Shown: positions 1 through 9,300, counted from the stretch's first letter. The stretch is 64,000 bases of DNA from Micromonospora phaseoli (GCF_900109115.1 NZ_FNYV01000005.1:253509-317508); one strand, 5' to 3'. Numbers and translations are program-made. Notes: generated by a model not told the origin, from the sequence alone.

Positions 1-85
1 TGTTGACGCCGCCGACCAGGCCAAATTTGAGCGCCTCATGGATGAACTTCTGCCAGCGCTCGGGCAGCAGACGGACGAGAGGCAT
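1..85 (-). CDS. GtrA-family membrane protein, N-terminal fragment (runs off window)
   Basis: The reverse strand reads MPLVRLLPERWQKFIHEA followed by LKFGLVGGVN before the window edge. A basic amphipathic stretch leading into an F-x-L-V-G-G-V-N membrane entry is the usual start of GtrA-like proteins, small four-helix membrane proteins implicated in moving lipid-linked sugars for envelope glycosylation. It lies just downstream of a complete GtrA-family gene on the same strand, so the two look like a tandem pair. The ATG at 85 is used; an in-frame GTG at 94 is an alternative. Only about 28 residues are visible, so the family call rests mostly on this motif and on the neighbour. Confidence 0.55.
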   Translation of the reverse strand, partial: MPLVRLLPERWQKFIHEALKFGLVGGVN

Positions 86-148
86 GCGCAACACCTTAAG
101 GCCTTGGGTCAGGGTCGACTGTTCCGATCGGAACGAGTGCGCGGCAGG

Positions 149-688
149 TCACGCGCTGCGGTCCGGGCTCGCTTCCGCAGCGGTTGGGGTTCCCGCATCC
201 ACGAAGACGAACCGTCGGTACGACCAGAATCGGAACAGCGTGCCGAGCCCGGTACCCACGACGAAGCTGGCGATGTTGTCGGCCAGCCGGGTCTGGAAGA
301 CCGCTGGCCAGATGCTGCCGAGCCCGTAGTGGCTGATGGCCAGGCAGGCCACCGCGATGCCCAGGCCCACCGTGTTGAAGAAGAAGAAGAGGGCGTACTC
401 ACGCGCCGGGTTGGAGCGCTGGCGGTGTCGCCACGTCCAGAACCGGTTGCCCAGGAAGGCGAAGGTCGCCGCGATCACCGTCGAGATGGTCTTGGCGGTG
501 ATCTGCTCCACGCCCTGTGGGCCGATCAGGTAGTTGAACAGAGCGAAGTCGACGAGGAAGGCGAACCCACCCACGGTTGCGAACTTGCTCATCTCCTTGA
601 CGAGGTGACCGAAACGGTCCATCAGGGAGTGGACCAGACCCGAGCGGGTCTGCCGGGAGCCTGGCTCCCCGGTCATCGTCGCGGCCAC
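149..688 (-). CDS. GtrA-family membrane protein
   Basis: A 179-residue protein with four hydrophobic segments at roughly residues 37-55, 63-82, 101-120 and 135-155. The first segment starts with KFATVGGFAFLVDFALFNYL, and the second is followed by GNRFWTWRHR, both typical of the GtrA/DPMS family. Known members act in the inner membrane in transfer or flipping of polyprenyl-linked sugars; the substrate here cannot be told. Start GTG at 688; an in-frame ATG at 676 gives a slightly shorter protein. It precedes a second GtrA-like gene on the same strand. Confidence 0.85.
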   Translation of the reverse strand: MAATMTGEPGSRQTRSGLVHSLMDRFGHLVKEMSKFATVGGFAFLVDFALFNYLIGPQGVEQITAKTISTVIAATFAFLGNRFWTWRHRQRSNPAREYALFFFFNTVGLGIAVACLAISHYGLGSIWPAVFQTRLADNIASFVVGTGLGTLFRFWSYRRFVFVDAGTPTAAEASPDRSA

Positions 689-1093
689 CGTGCGAGCCTA
701 CCGGTTGGCGGCCCGGTGGATGGGTAGCAACGGCCACCTGGGTGCACCGGTGCGGCGGGACGGACAGGCACGAACGGAGCGTAACCGGATCCGTGCAATC
801 GGGTATCGCTTTCCGCTTCCGCGCTGACGGTCGAAAATCTCCGGCACGCTGACCGTCGACCGGAGGTTGACCGCAGGATTTGCGTGAAACTGCGCGTGAA
901 AGCGGGTAAAGGCTCGTGATGCCGCAGCGCGGCCGTACCTTGTGCAGTTCTTCACAACCAGTACCACTGACTGGAGAGGTCCATCGGTTTACGCTGAGGC
1001 CAATCCCAGGTTTCCACGAAGGCGACGCACATCGCGGCGCCGAAACTCGTGCACTCCATAGACCGGTCAGCGTCGACCACAAGGAGATGTGTC
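689..1093. other. Divergent intergenic region between gtrA-like gene and pckG
   Basis: About 400 bases without a convincing gene. It holds the promoters of two divergent genes. GACGGTC near 826 and GACCGTC near 853 form a short inverted pair. A candidate pckG promoter is listed separately. Nothing else was recognised. Confidence 0.6.
967..995 (+). promoter_or_regulatory. Candidate sigma-70-type promoter for pckG
   Basis: CTGACT at 967-972 and TACGCT at 990-995 are separated by 17 bases and resemble the actinobacterial TTGACN / TANNNT pattern. This would give a leader of about 90 bases before pckG. Judged by eye only. Confidence 0.4.
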
Positions 1094-2944
<1,851 letters not shown>

Positions 2945-2975
2945 TCCACCCCGGATCAGGGCATCATCGGATGCC

Positions 2976-3824
2976 ATGAGGACGGCCGCCGAGACCGAGG
3001 TCCGGCGGCCGTCCGCCGTCCGGGCGCTGACCGCGCTGCTGGCGGTGACCGCGGCGGCCACCGTCGTGGTCGAGGTGCTCAACTGGTGGTACGCGCCGGA
3101 GCAGGGTTTCGGGCTCGCGGTACGGACCGGCTGGGCGATGCTGCGCTCGTTCGGCTTCCTGCTGCTCATCGGGCACGTGCGCCGTGGCCGGACGGTGGCC
3201 CGTCCGCTCGGCCTGATCCTCGCCGTCACCACGGTCTTCGCGGTCGGCCGGCTGATCGTGCCCCGGCAAGGGGTGCCGTCGCTGCCCGGCGTGCTCGGCT
3301 TCGTCCTGCTCACCGCGCTCTGTATCGCCGTGGTCTGGCTGCTGTACCGCTCCCCGGCGCTCGCCGACCATCTGGTGCGGCACCGTCCCCGACTGGTCAT
3401 CGACCGCACCGGGATCTCCTGGCGGGAGACGCCACCGAGCCGGCCGGAGGCGAGCGTCTGGCTGTTGACCAGCCGGGTCGCCGCCTTCACGTACAGCCCG
3501 CTGATGCTGGTGCCGGCGCTGGTCGCCAGCGCCGCGATCCTGGACGGGCGACTGATCGCCGTGCCCGCCGTGCTGTTCTGGCTGGGCGCCGGCATCGCGA
3601 CCAGCTACCTGGTGCTGTTCTGCACCGCGTTCCTGATGCGTGGCCGGCGTTGGGCGGGCACGCTGCTGATCGTGGTCACCGTCGCCGTACTCGCCGTCGA
3701 CCTGCCGCTGTGCTGGTGGCTGCTCGGCGTCGACGGCCTGGTCCGCGACGGCGCGCCGCTGGTCGCCGCCGCCGTGCTCGCCGTCTACGGCATCCGACGC
3801 GCCCGAGCCACCCCCGCCGCCTGA
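2976..3824 (+). CDS. Polytopic membrane protein of unknown function
   Basis: A 282-residue hydrophobic protein with about seven predicted membrane segments. A loop at residues about 125-165 (LADHLVRHRPRLVIDRTG) separates two halves. No family motif was recognised. Start ATG at 2976, 31 bases after the pckG stop, so it may be read through from pckG. A longer reading from 2859 overlaps the pckG end in another frame and is rejected. Function cannot be inferred. Confidence 0.7.
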   Translation: MRTAAETEVRRPSAVRALTALLAVTAAATVVVEVLNWWYAPEQGFGLAVRTGWAMLRSFGFLLLIGHVRRGRTVARPLGLILAVTTVFAVGRLIVPRQGVPSLPGVLGFVLLTALCIAVVWLLYRSPALADHLVRHRPRLVIDRTGISWRETPPSRPEASVWLLTSRVAAFTYSPLMLVPALVASAAILDGRLIAVPAVLFWLGAGIATSYLVLFCTAFLMRGRRWAGTLLIVVTVAVLAVDLPLCWWLLGVDGLVRDGAPLVAAAVLAVYGIRRARATPAA

Positions 3825-4080
3825 TTCTCTGCCGCCGCCCTTCTCCCGCGAGGTGCCCTACGCCCCGCCGATCCGGGCGCGGGTGCTCCCCGACGGCAGC
3901 CCGCGGGACCGCACTGCGATCTGGCCCCGTTGCTCTGCTTCACCCGGCGCGACGAATCCGGGACGATTGCGGTGCGTTGGGTGAGGCAGAGCAAGGGAGG
4001 CGCGCGGCAGTCCCTGGAGGTGCCGCCCTGGCGGCGGTGGCCACGCCCGGGGGATGGTGGCGTGGGCGGGAGGAGAGGCT
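3825..4080. other. Intergenic region containing a long inverted repeat
   Basis: About 256 bases between a membrane-protein gene and the flavoprotein gene. The only clear structure is the inverted repeat at 3930-3994, described separately. No convincing gene. Confidence 0.6.
3930..3994. repeat. Inverted repeat, 16-bp arms with one mismatch
   Basis: Left arm TTGCTCTGCTTCACCC at 3930-3945 and right arm GGGTGAGGCAGAGCAA at 3979-3994 pair with a single T/C difference around a 33-base centre. It is not followed by a T-run, so it is not an obvious intrinsic terminator. No second copy was noticed in this window. Confidence 0.7.
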
Positions 4081-5223
4081 GTGCGCGACGAATTCGACGT
4101 GGTGGTGGTCGGGGCGGGGCCGGCGGGGGTGGCTGCCGCTCTGGCGGCCCGCCGGGCGGGGGCCGGGGTGCTGCTGCTGGACCGCGCCGACTTCCCCCGC
4201 GACAAGGCCTGCGGTGACGGGATCGCGGCGCACGCCCTGGACGTACTCGCCGAGCTGGGGGTGACCGACGCGGTGGCCGGCTATCCGCCGGTCCCGGCGC
4301 TACGGCTCGTCGCACCCGACGGCGGCGCGGTGGCGCGGGCGCTGCCGAGGCCCGCGTACACCGTGCCGCGGGAGGTCTTCGACGCCCGGCTGGTGGCGGC
4401 GGCGGTCGATGCCGGCGCGGTGCTGGGCCGGCAGGCGGTCCGCCGGGTCGAGGTGCGCGGCGACCGGGTGGTGCTGGACGGCGAGATCTCCGCCGGGGTG
4501 GTCGTCGGCGCGGACGGCGCCGGCTCCGTCGTCCGCCGCACGCTGGGCCAGCGCAACAACCCGGACCGCCACCTGGCGCTGGCCATCCGGGGGTACGCGC
4601 CCGCGCAACCCGGCCCGCCGGTGCAGCACATCGTCACCTCGGCCGCCCGCTGGCCGGCGTACGCCTGGTCGTTCCCGATCGGGGACGGCCGCGCGAACAT
4701 CGGGTACGGGGAGGTGCTGCGCAGTGAGTCGTTGACCCGCGCGCACCTGCTCGACCGGCTCGCTGCGCTGCTGCCCGGCACCGATCCGGCGACGGTGACC
4801 GGATTGCGCGCCCATCACCTGCCGCTGTCCACGTTCCGCCCGGTGCCCGGGCGGGGCCGGGTGCTGCTCGCCGGTGACGCGCTCTCGCTGATCAATCCGC
4901 TCACCGGCGAGGGAATCTTCTACGCGCTGCGCTCCGGCGCGCTGGCCGGGACCGCCGCGACGGGCGCGCCCGAGCAGGCCGCACGACGCTACGTCGACGC
5001 GCTACGCCACCGGCTCGGCCGCCACCTCAGGCACAGCTCGGCGGCGGCCTGGCTGGCCCGCCGACGCCGGATCGTGGACGCGACGGTGCGCGCCGCCCGT
5101 CGTGACGAGCGGGTCTTCGGCACCGTGGCCGAGCTGGGCCTGGGCGACGGCCTGCTGAACGGCCGGGCGCTCGGACTGATCGCCCTCGGCCTGTCGGCGC
5201 GGCATCGGCCACCGGCACACTGA
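4081..5223 (+). CDS. FAD-dependent oxidoreductase, geranylgeranyl reductase family
   Basis: A 380-residue flavoprotein. The N-terminal dinucleotide motif is DVVVVGAGPAGVAAALAA, followed by a second FAD signature GVVVGADGAGS near residue 150 and the C-terminal VLLAGDALSLINPLTGEGI near residue 265. This arrangement is typical of the geranylgeranyl reductase/UbiH-like group that saturates isoprenoid chains such as menaquinone or archaeal-type lipids. The GTG start at 4081 follows GGAGGAGA at about 4069. It sits 31 bases upstream of a Z-prenyl diphosphate synthase, supporting an isoprenoid substrate, though a tailoring role on another compound is possible. Confidence 0.85.
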   Translation: MRDEFDVVVVGAGPAGVAAALAARRAGAGVLLLDRADFPRDKACGDGIAAHALDVLAELGVTDAVAGYPPVPALRLVAPDGGAVARALPRPAYTVPREVFDARLVAAAVDAGAVLGRQAVRRVEVRGDRVVLDGEISAGVVVGADGAGSVVRRTLGQRNNPDRHLALAIRGYAPAQPGPPVQHIVTSAARWPAYAWSFPIGDGRANIGYGEVLRSESLTRAHLLDRLAALLPGTDPATVTGLRAHHLPLSTFRPVPGRGRVLLAGDALSLINPLTGEGIFYALRSGALAGTAATGAPEQAARRYVDALRHRLGRHLRHSSAAAWLARRRRIVDATVRAARRDERVFGTVAELGLGDGLLNGRALGLIALGLSARHRPPAH

Positions 5224-5240
5224 TCCGCAGGACGGCTCGC

Positions 5241-5246
5241 TACCCT
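5241..5246 (+). promoter_or_regulatory. Candidate -10 box (TACCCT) for leaderless Z-prenyl synthase mRNA
   Basis: TACCCT lies 5 bases before GTG 5252 and 8 bases before ATG 5255, the spacing expected when transcription starts at the initiation codon. No clear -35 box. Confidence 0.35.
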
Positions 5247-5254
5247 GCAAGGTG

Positions 5255-6025
5255 ATGACTCTGCGGAAACTTCTCTACTCCGTCTACGAGCGGCGGCTGA
5301 CGGCCAAGCTCGCGGGCCGTCCGGTGCCCAACCACGTGGGTGTGATGTGCGACGGCAACCGTAGGTGGGCCCGTGAGATGGGCTTCGTCGATCCGAACGA
5401 CGGGCACCGGATGGGTGCCGAGCGGATCAAGGAGCTGCTGCGCTGGTGCGAGGCCGCCGGTGTGCGGCACGTGACGCTGTGGCTGCTCTCCACCGACAAC
5501 CTGTCGCGCCCGGCCGCGGAGCTCGATCCGCTGCTGCAGATCATCGAGGATCTGACCACCGAGTTGGCCGAGGAGGGCAACCCCTGGCGGCTACGGATGG
5601 TCGGCGCGCTCGACGTGCTGCCGACGCGCCTGGCGACCGCGCTCAAGGCGGCGGAGGAACGGACCCGGGAACGCGGCGGCGGCGCGCAGGTCAACATCGC
5701 GGTCGGCTACGGCGGCCGGCGGGAGATCGCCGACGCGGTGCGCTCGCTGCTGGTGGAGCACGCGGCCAACGGCGGCACGCTGGAGGAGCTGGCCGGCTCG
5801 CTCGACGTGGACGACATCTCGGAGCATCTCTACACGCGCGGGCTGCCGGACCCGGATCTGATCATCCGGACCAGTGGGGAGCAGCGCCTCTCGGGCTTCA
5901 TGCTCTGGCAGTCGGCGCACTCGGAGTTCTACTTCTGCGAGTTGAACTGGCCGGATTTCCGGCGCGTCGACTTCCTTCGGGCACTGCGCTCGTACGCCAC
6001 CCGCCAGCGCCGCTACGGAGTCTGA
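5255..6025 (+). CDS. Isoprenyl transferase (short-chain Z-prenyl diphosphate synthase type)
   Basis: A 256-residue cis-prenyltransferase, condensing isopentenyl diphosphate onto an allylic diphosphate with Z geometry. Signatures are VMCDGNRRWAREMG near residues 28-41, with the Asp that binds the diphosphate, then LSTDNLSRP, and LIIRTSGEQRLSGFMLWQSA with EFYFCELNWPDFR near the C-terminus. Its length is nearer the mycobacterial Rv1086 Z-farnesyl diphosphate synthase than the longer decaprenyl enzyme, which is the basis for the short-chain call. ATG 5255 is used; GTG 5252 is directly adjacent. An isoprenoid-reductase-like gene lies immediately upstream. Confidence 0.93.
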   Translation: MTLRKLLYSVYERRLTAKLAGRPVPNHVGVMCDGNRRWAREMGFVDPNDGHRMGAERIKELLRWCEAAGVRHVTLWLLSTDNLSRPAAELDPLLQIIEDLTTELAEEGNPWRLRMVGALDVLPTRLATALKAAEERTRERGGGAQVNIAVGYGGRREIADAVRSLLVEHAANGGTLEELAGSLDVDDISEHLYTRGLPDPDLIIRTSGEQRLSGFMLWQSAHSEFYFCELNWPDFRRVDFLRALRSYATRQRRYGV

Positions 6026-6104
6026 ACCGGACCGGTCGGGCCGCGCGAGACGCGGCTCGGCTCGGCCCGCGTCCGCTGCGACTCAGGCCGCGCTCGACGC
6101 GGGC

Positions 6105-6929
6105 TCAGGCGAGGTGGTGGGTGGCCTCGGTGAGGAAGTCGCCCAGGGCGGCCGGTGAATCGATGGTGAGGTCGGCGGCCTCGGCAACCTCGTCACCGGT
6201 CTCCGGGTTGGCGACGGCGACACAGACCCCGAGGAAGTCGGGATCTGCGGCGGCGCGGGCCCGCAGCGCGGCGAAGGCCTTGATGTCGGAGACGTCGTCA
6301 CCGAAGTACCAGGCTCCGCGCGCCCCCTGCACCAGTTCGTCGATCACCATGCCCTTGTCCCGGTCGACCGGTGGCTTGATCTCCAGCACCATCCGCCCGA
6401 TCTGCACCCGTAGGCCGAGGCGCTCGGCCTGGTCGCGGCCCCACTGCTCGACGGTGGCGGCGAGCTGCGGTGCGGTACGCCAGTGCAGGGCAACGGAGAG
6501 CCGCTTGTACTCGACCAGGGTGCCGGGCGGTAGTTCGGCGCGGCCGAGGTCGGCGAGTTCGGCCATCGTCGGTACCCACGGCAGCGCGGCCGGCTCGGTG
6601 ACGGTAGCGCCGCCGGAATGGCTGTGTTCCAGGCCGTAGAGCCCGTACAGGTCGACGCCGGTGAGCCCGTCGAAGTGCTCGCGCAGGAACTCCACCGGTC
6701 GGGCGGAGACGATGGCGACGCGTCGTACCGCCGGGGCCAGGGCCTCGATCGCGGCCAGCACCTTCGGCGCGGGTTGTACCTGTGTCGGATCGTCGGCGAC
6801 CGGCGCGAGGGTGCCGTCGAAGTCGAAGAAGAGTACGGTCTCGGCCGCCCGGTCGGCGGTGGCCCGCCAGGCCCGGTCGGCGTTCAGGGGGGTCTTCGGC
6901 TGCTGGTTGCCCAGATTCAACGGCGACAC
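6105..6929 (-). CDS. otsB: Trehalose-phosphatase
   Basis: A 274-residue HAD-superfamily enzyme that dephosphorylates trehalose-6-phosphate to trehalose. Motif I is LFFDFDGTLAPVADDP near residue 33, with the nucleophilic and acid/base aspartates. Further motifs are VSARPVEFLREH, LEIKPPVDRDKGMVID (basic-residue motif), and WYFGDDVSDIKAFAAL near the C-terminus with the metal-binding aspartates. No OtsA trehalose-phosphate synthase lies nearby. The start is uncertain: GTG 6929 was chosen because the preceding residues of the longer reading (from 7016) are arginine-rich and unlike the family. It is convergent with the prenyl transferase gene. Confidence 0.9.
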   Translation of the reverse strand: MSPLNLGNQQPKTPLNADRAWRATADRAAETVLFFDFDGTLAPVADDPTQVQPAPKVLAAIEALAPAVRRVAIVSARPVEFLREHFDGLTGVDLYGLYGLEHSHSGGATVTEPAALPWVPTMAELADLGRAELPPGTLVEYKRLSVALHWRTAPQLAATVEQWGRDQAERLGLRVQIGRMVLEIKPPVDRDKGMVIDELVQGARGAWYFGDDVSDIKAFAALRARAAADPDFLGVCVAVANPETGDEVAEAADLTIDSPAALGDFLTEATHHLA

Positions 6930-6996
6930 GCGCGACAGCGTACCCCGGGCTCGCCGGGTCAATCCTGGCGCGAAATCGGACCGTTGACAGGTGTGA

Positions 6997-7350
6997 TCAG
7001 CGTTCGGCGGCCCCACGTCCCCGGCGTCCGAACGGCACCACGGCCGCCTCCTGTCCGTGGCTGAGCAGGTAGCCCTCCACGAAGCCGGAGTTCCGGTCGC
7101 CGGTGTGCGTCTCGATCTCCCGCAGCCGCTCCACCAGGAACTCGGTGAGCGCGGTGAGTCGGTCGTTGAGCCGGTCGTGCAGCTCGGCGACGACGGCCAG
7201 GACGATCGCGGTGCCGGCGGTGGCGAGCGTGCAGAGGTTGACGAGCAGCGGCAGCTGCCCGCCGTTCAGGGCCAGGGTCACCGCGTTGCCGGTCACGCAC
7301 AGCGTCACCGAGACCGTCGCGACCACGACTGCAAACCATTTCAGGGTCAT
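6997..7350 (-). CDS. Small two-helix membrane protein, unknown function
   Basis: A 117-residue protein starting MTLKWFAVVVATVSVTL. Hydrophobic segments at about residues 5-27 and 33-54 are followed by a charged amphipathic helix (HDRLNDRLTALTEFLVERL) and a short basic tail ending GRRGRGAAER. ATG 7350 is preceded by an AAGGGGG-type ribosome binding site. It lies downstream of the HTH regulator gene on the same strand with about 160 bases between. No family was recognised. With its neighbours it forms an islet whose genes look accessory. Confidence 0.65.
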   Translation of the reverse strand: MTLKWFAVVVATVSVTLCVTGNAVTLALNGGQLPLLVNLCTLATAGTAIVLAVVAELHDRLNDRLTALTEFLVERLREIETHTGDRNSGFVEGYLLSHGQEAAVVPFGRRGRGAAER

Positions 7351-7510
7351 GGAGAGACCCCCTTCTGTCCCGCAGGGCTGGGTTCGGCCTTGTCCCGTCC
7401 CCCCGCCGACGACGAGCCCAAGCAGTACGAATACGGACGCTAGCGCGCCCGTTCCTGCCCCGTAGCGAAACGAATGAGGCTGACCTGCCGTTCTTTCGCT
7501 ATCTGAGGAA

Positions 7511-7951
7511 CTAGCTGGCCGCGTCGCCTCGTTTTCGGACAGCGAGCGGCAGCGTCGGGCGATATGCGAGATAACGAATGGTTTCTCGGATGTGGAACTT
7601 CTCCGCGTCCGAGACGTCCGGGTCGACCAGCCGGCGCAGCAGTGCCTCCACGTCGGGGTCCATCGGCGGCGGCGACGGGGGCGTCCGGCGGGAGGTCGTC
7701 CGGTCCCAGCCCAACGCCGTGAAAGCTGTCGCAGGGTCGAGTCCCAGGCCCTCGCAGAACGCCACCACCCGTTCGGCCTCCGGGTCGCTGGCCCAGTCGC
7801 CGCGTACCCAGCGGTTGATGGTCTGACGGGAGACGCCGGTGCGCCGGGAGACCTCGGTGCCACTCCACGCCCGGGTCGCGCGGGCCTCGTCGAGAGCCCG
7901 CCGGACGAAGGTGGCGAAGGCGATCTTCCGCGCATTGGCCGTCTCGGTCAC
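7511..7951 (-). CDS. XRE-type helix-turn-helix transcriptional regulator
   Basis: A 146-residue protein with a Cro/C1-like DNA-binding helix-turn-helix at about residues 30-52 (GTEVSRRTGVSRQTINRW). This is followed by a helical segment ending TAFTALGW and a charged C-terminal region (VEALLRRLVDPDVSDAEKFH) suited to dimerisation. GTG 7951 is chosen; the longer reading from 8137 is arginine-rich and crosses the regulatory region. The start codon lies inside a perfect 8-bp-arm palindrome (7945-7961), suggesting autoregulation. It is divergent from the 8216-8930 gene pair, which it probably controls. Confidence 0.85.
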   Translation of the reverse strand: MTETANARKIAFATFVRRALDEARATRAWSGTEVSRRTGVSRQTINRWVRGDWASDPEAERVVAFCEGLGLDPATAFTALGWDRTTSRRTPPSPPPMDPDVEALLRRLVDPDVSDAEKFHIRETIRYLAYRPTLPLAVRKRGDAAS

Positions 7952-7961
7952 CTGGTGACCG
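7945..7961. promoter_or_regulatory. Perfect palindrome over the HTH regulator start codon
   Basis: CGGTCACC and GGTGACCG flank one T, giving a perfect 17-base dyad. It overlaps the GTG start of the regulator at 7949-7951, so bound protein would block transcription or initiation. It shares a GTCAC half-site with nearby motifs. Confidence 0.6.
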
Positions 7962-8002
7962 TACGGCCGTTGTGCCCTGGTGGGGGCTCCTGCCACGCGT
8001 CT

Positions 8003-8018
8003 GTCACGCTTGCGTGAC
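8003..8018. promoter_or_regulatory. GTCACGC palindrome, candidate operator
   Basis: GTCACGC-TT-GCGTGAC is a perfect 7-bp-arm dyad. The half-site resembles those recognised by BldD-like regulators, but the 2-base spacing differs from the published BldD consensus as I remember it. Confidence 0.55.
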
Positions 8019-8125
8019 GTCGATCCGATGCGGCCGGAGGGGGGTCCGGCGCTCTTCCTGAGGGGTGCCACCTGCGAAGGATAGATGTACGTAGGTGCGG
8101 AGGCAAACGAACGAAAAGCTGATAC

Positions 8126-8166
8126 TGTCACGTTCATGGGACAACCTACGGTGTGTCACGTGCATG
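8126..8166. promoter_or_regulatory. Direct repeat TGTCACGT-n-CATG, candidate operator pair
   Basis: TGTCACGTTCATG at 8126-8138 and TGTCACGTGCATG at 8154-8166 differ in one base and are 28 bases apart centre to centre. They lie about 50-90 bases upstream of the 8216 gene and share GTCAC with the two palindromes nearer the HTH gene. Confidence 0.55.
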
Positions 8167-8215
8167 AGACGATCAGTGCTCACCTGCGTCACGCGCCCGT
8201 TGTGAGGGGGATGCG

Positions 8216-8560
8216 GTGACCGAACTCGCCACCCGTGCCCAGGCATTCAGTCTGGTGGCAGAGGGGGTCGCCGCCGGGCTGAGCGCACCATGGCGCCTGT
8301 ACCTCGCCCGGGGCTGTCGGTACCTGTCGTTGAGCGTCGCCGACCGGGCCGAGTGGAACGCCTGGCGAACCCACCTCGGCTGTCCGGAGCTGAGCGTCCG
8401 GGTCTACGACGCCGGTGGCGAGATCCGCCGGTCGTCGGTGGCCGAGGTGGTCATGGACGGCTGCCGGATCAGCGTCGAGCTGGTCGAGGAGGTCGGCACC
8501 GACGACCTCGACCGTCTCCTGGTGGCCGACCCCACCACTATCGAACCGGAGGAGCGATGA
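8216..8560 (+). CDS. Hypothetical protein of the HTH islet
   Basis: A 114-residue soluble, acidic protein. The N-terminal half is helix-rich (TRAQAFSLVAEGVAAGLSA) and the centre reads RLYLARGCRYLSLSVADR. GTG 8216 is supported by GAGGGGG at 8204-8210. It is followed after 28 bases by a small membrane-protein gene, so they likely form a transcription unit divergent from the HTH regulator. No family was recognised; such short proteins occur in actinobacterial accessory regions. Confidence 0.6.
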   Translation: MTELATRAQAFSLVAEGVAAGLSAPWRLYLARGCRYLSLSVADRAEWNAWRTHLGCPELSVRVYDAGGEIRRSSVAEVVMDGCRISVELVEEVGTDDLDRLLVADPTTIEPEER

Positions 8561-8588
8561 GGGGCGCGCGACGGATCGGAGTCGCCGG

Positions 8589-8930
8589 ATGAGCCCGTTC
8601 CTCGCGATCTTCCTCGTCCTCGTGCTCGCCGCGACGAGCTACGCCGCGGGGCGGCTGCACGGGCAACTCAGCTATCGGATCGGATACCGCTTCGGCTACC
8701 GGCAGGGCTACTTCGACGGTGACCGCGGCGCGTGGAACCGCCGTCGCCGCGACGCCCAGGCCGCGATCGCGTCCGCGCTGGCGGTCGCGGCGCCCGCCCC
8801 AACCCCCACCCGGGTCGCCGCCACGGTGGTCCGCCCGGGTACCACGTACACCGGATCGTCCTTCGCGGAGCCGGCCGCCCCGGTCACCGGGCGGCACCCG
8901 ACCGGCACCCTCGTCCGACGGACCGGCTGA
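8589..8930 (+). CDS. Small single-pass membrane protein with GYR repeat
   Basis: A 113-residue protein with one N-terminal membrane segment (SPFLAIFLVLVLAATSYAAG). A repetitive aromatic/basic stretch YRIGYRFGYRQGYFDGDRG follows at about residues 28-46, then an Ala/Pro/Thr-rich tail. G-Y-R repeats of this type occur in small proteins from actinobacterial accessory and phage-like loci, as far as I recall; no function is known to me. ATG 8589 gives the membrane segment directly at the N-terminus. It is the second gene of the unit beginning at 8216. Confidence 0.6.
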   Translation: MSPFLAIFLVLVLAATSYAAGRLHGQLSYRIGYRFGYRQGYFDGDRGAWNRRRRDAQAAIASALAVAAPAPTPTRVAATVVRPGTTYTGSSFAEPAAPVTGRHPTGTLVRRTG

Positions 8931-8937
8931 ACCGGTC

Positions 8938-8956
8938 GACGGGCCCCCGGCCCGTC
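8938..8956 (+). terminator. Short GC hairpin after the islet operon
   Basis: GACGGGCC and GGCCCGTC form an 8-bp stem with a 3-base loop, starting 8 bases after the stop of the GYR-repeat gene. No T-run follows, as is common in high-GC actinobacteria. Confidence 0.45.
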
Positions 8957-9026
8957 CTACAGACGCGACGCGTACCCCCTTCGGGCGGCGTCGCCGGGGC
9001 CACGTCAGACCGGTGACGATGGTCCC

Positions 9027-9067
9027 ACCGGCCGGGATGCGCGCAGGGGGCATGCATCCCGGCCGGT
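9027..9067. terminator. 14-bp stem hairpin downstream of islet operon
   Basis: ACCGGCCGGGATGC (9027-9040) pairs perfectly with GCATCCCGGCCGGT (9054-9067) around a 13-base loop. It may terminate transcription of the islet or belong to the phoH2 leader. Confidence 0.45.
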
Positions 9068-9300
9068 TCCACACCCGCCGCGCGGACTGCGCCTCGGCTC
9101 GATCGAGGACTTCGACGCAGGCCCTAGCTTGGAGGGGTGCGGGGAGCTAGCGTCTAGGCATGGCGCGGGGTTGTCCCGAGCCAGCCGGCCCGCCCGGCCT
9201 GCGACCTCGCGCACGGGGCCCGCATCCGACCCCGTGTCCGTCGGGCATCCGGAGGAGGCGGACCGCGGGTGGCCGGGTGCCCATCCGCCGGAGCAGGCCT

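Larger units (their letters stand above)
7952..8215. other. Divergent regulatory region of the HTH islet
   Basis: About 264 bases, visibly richer in A and T than its surroundings, separating the HTH gene and the 8216 gene. It contains several GTCAC-bearing motifs: a palindrome at 8003-8018 and direct repeats at 8126-8138 and 8154-8166. No gene is supported. Confidence 0.6.
8931..9300. other. Intergenic region with two hairpins before phoH2
   Basis: About 370 bases. Two stem-loops are visible (8938-8956 and 9027-9067, listed separately). The stretch 9160-9300 is open in the PhoH frame, but its composition (Arg/Pro-rich) argues against it being translated. Nothing else was recognised. Confidence 0.5.

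Noticed and set aside
7945..8018. Assigning the GTCAC dyads firmly to BldD
   Set aside because: Half-sites are similar, but the spacing differs from the consensus I know, and a local HTH regulator is a simpler candidate.
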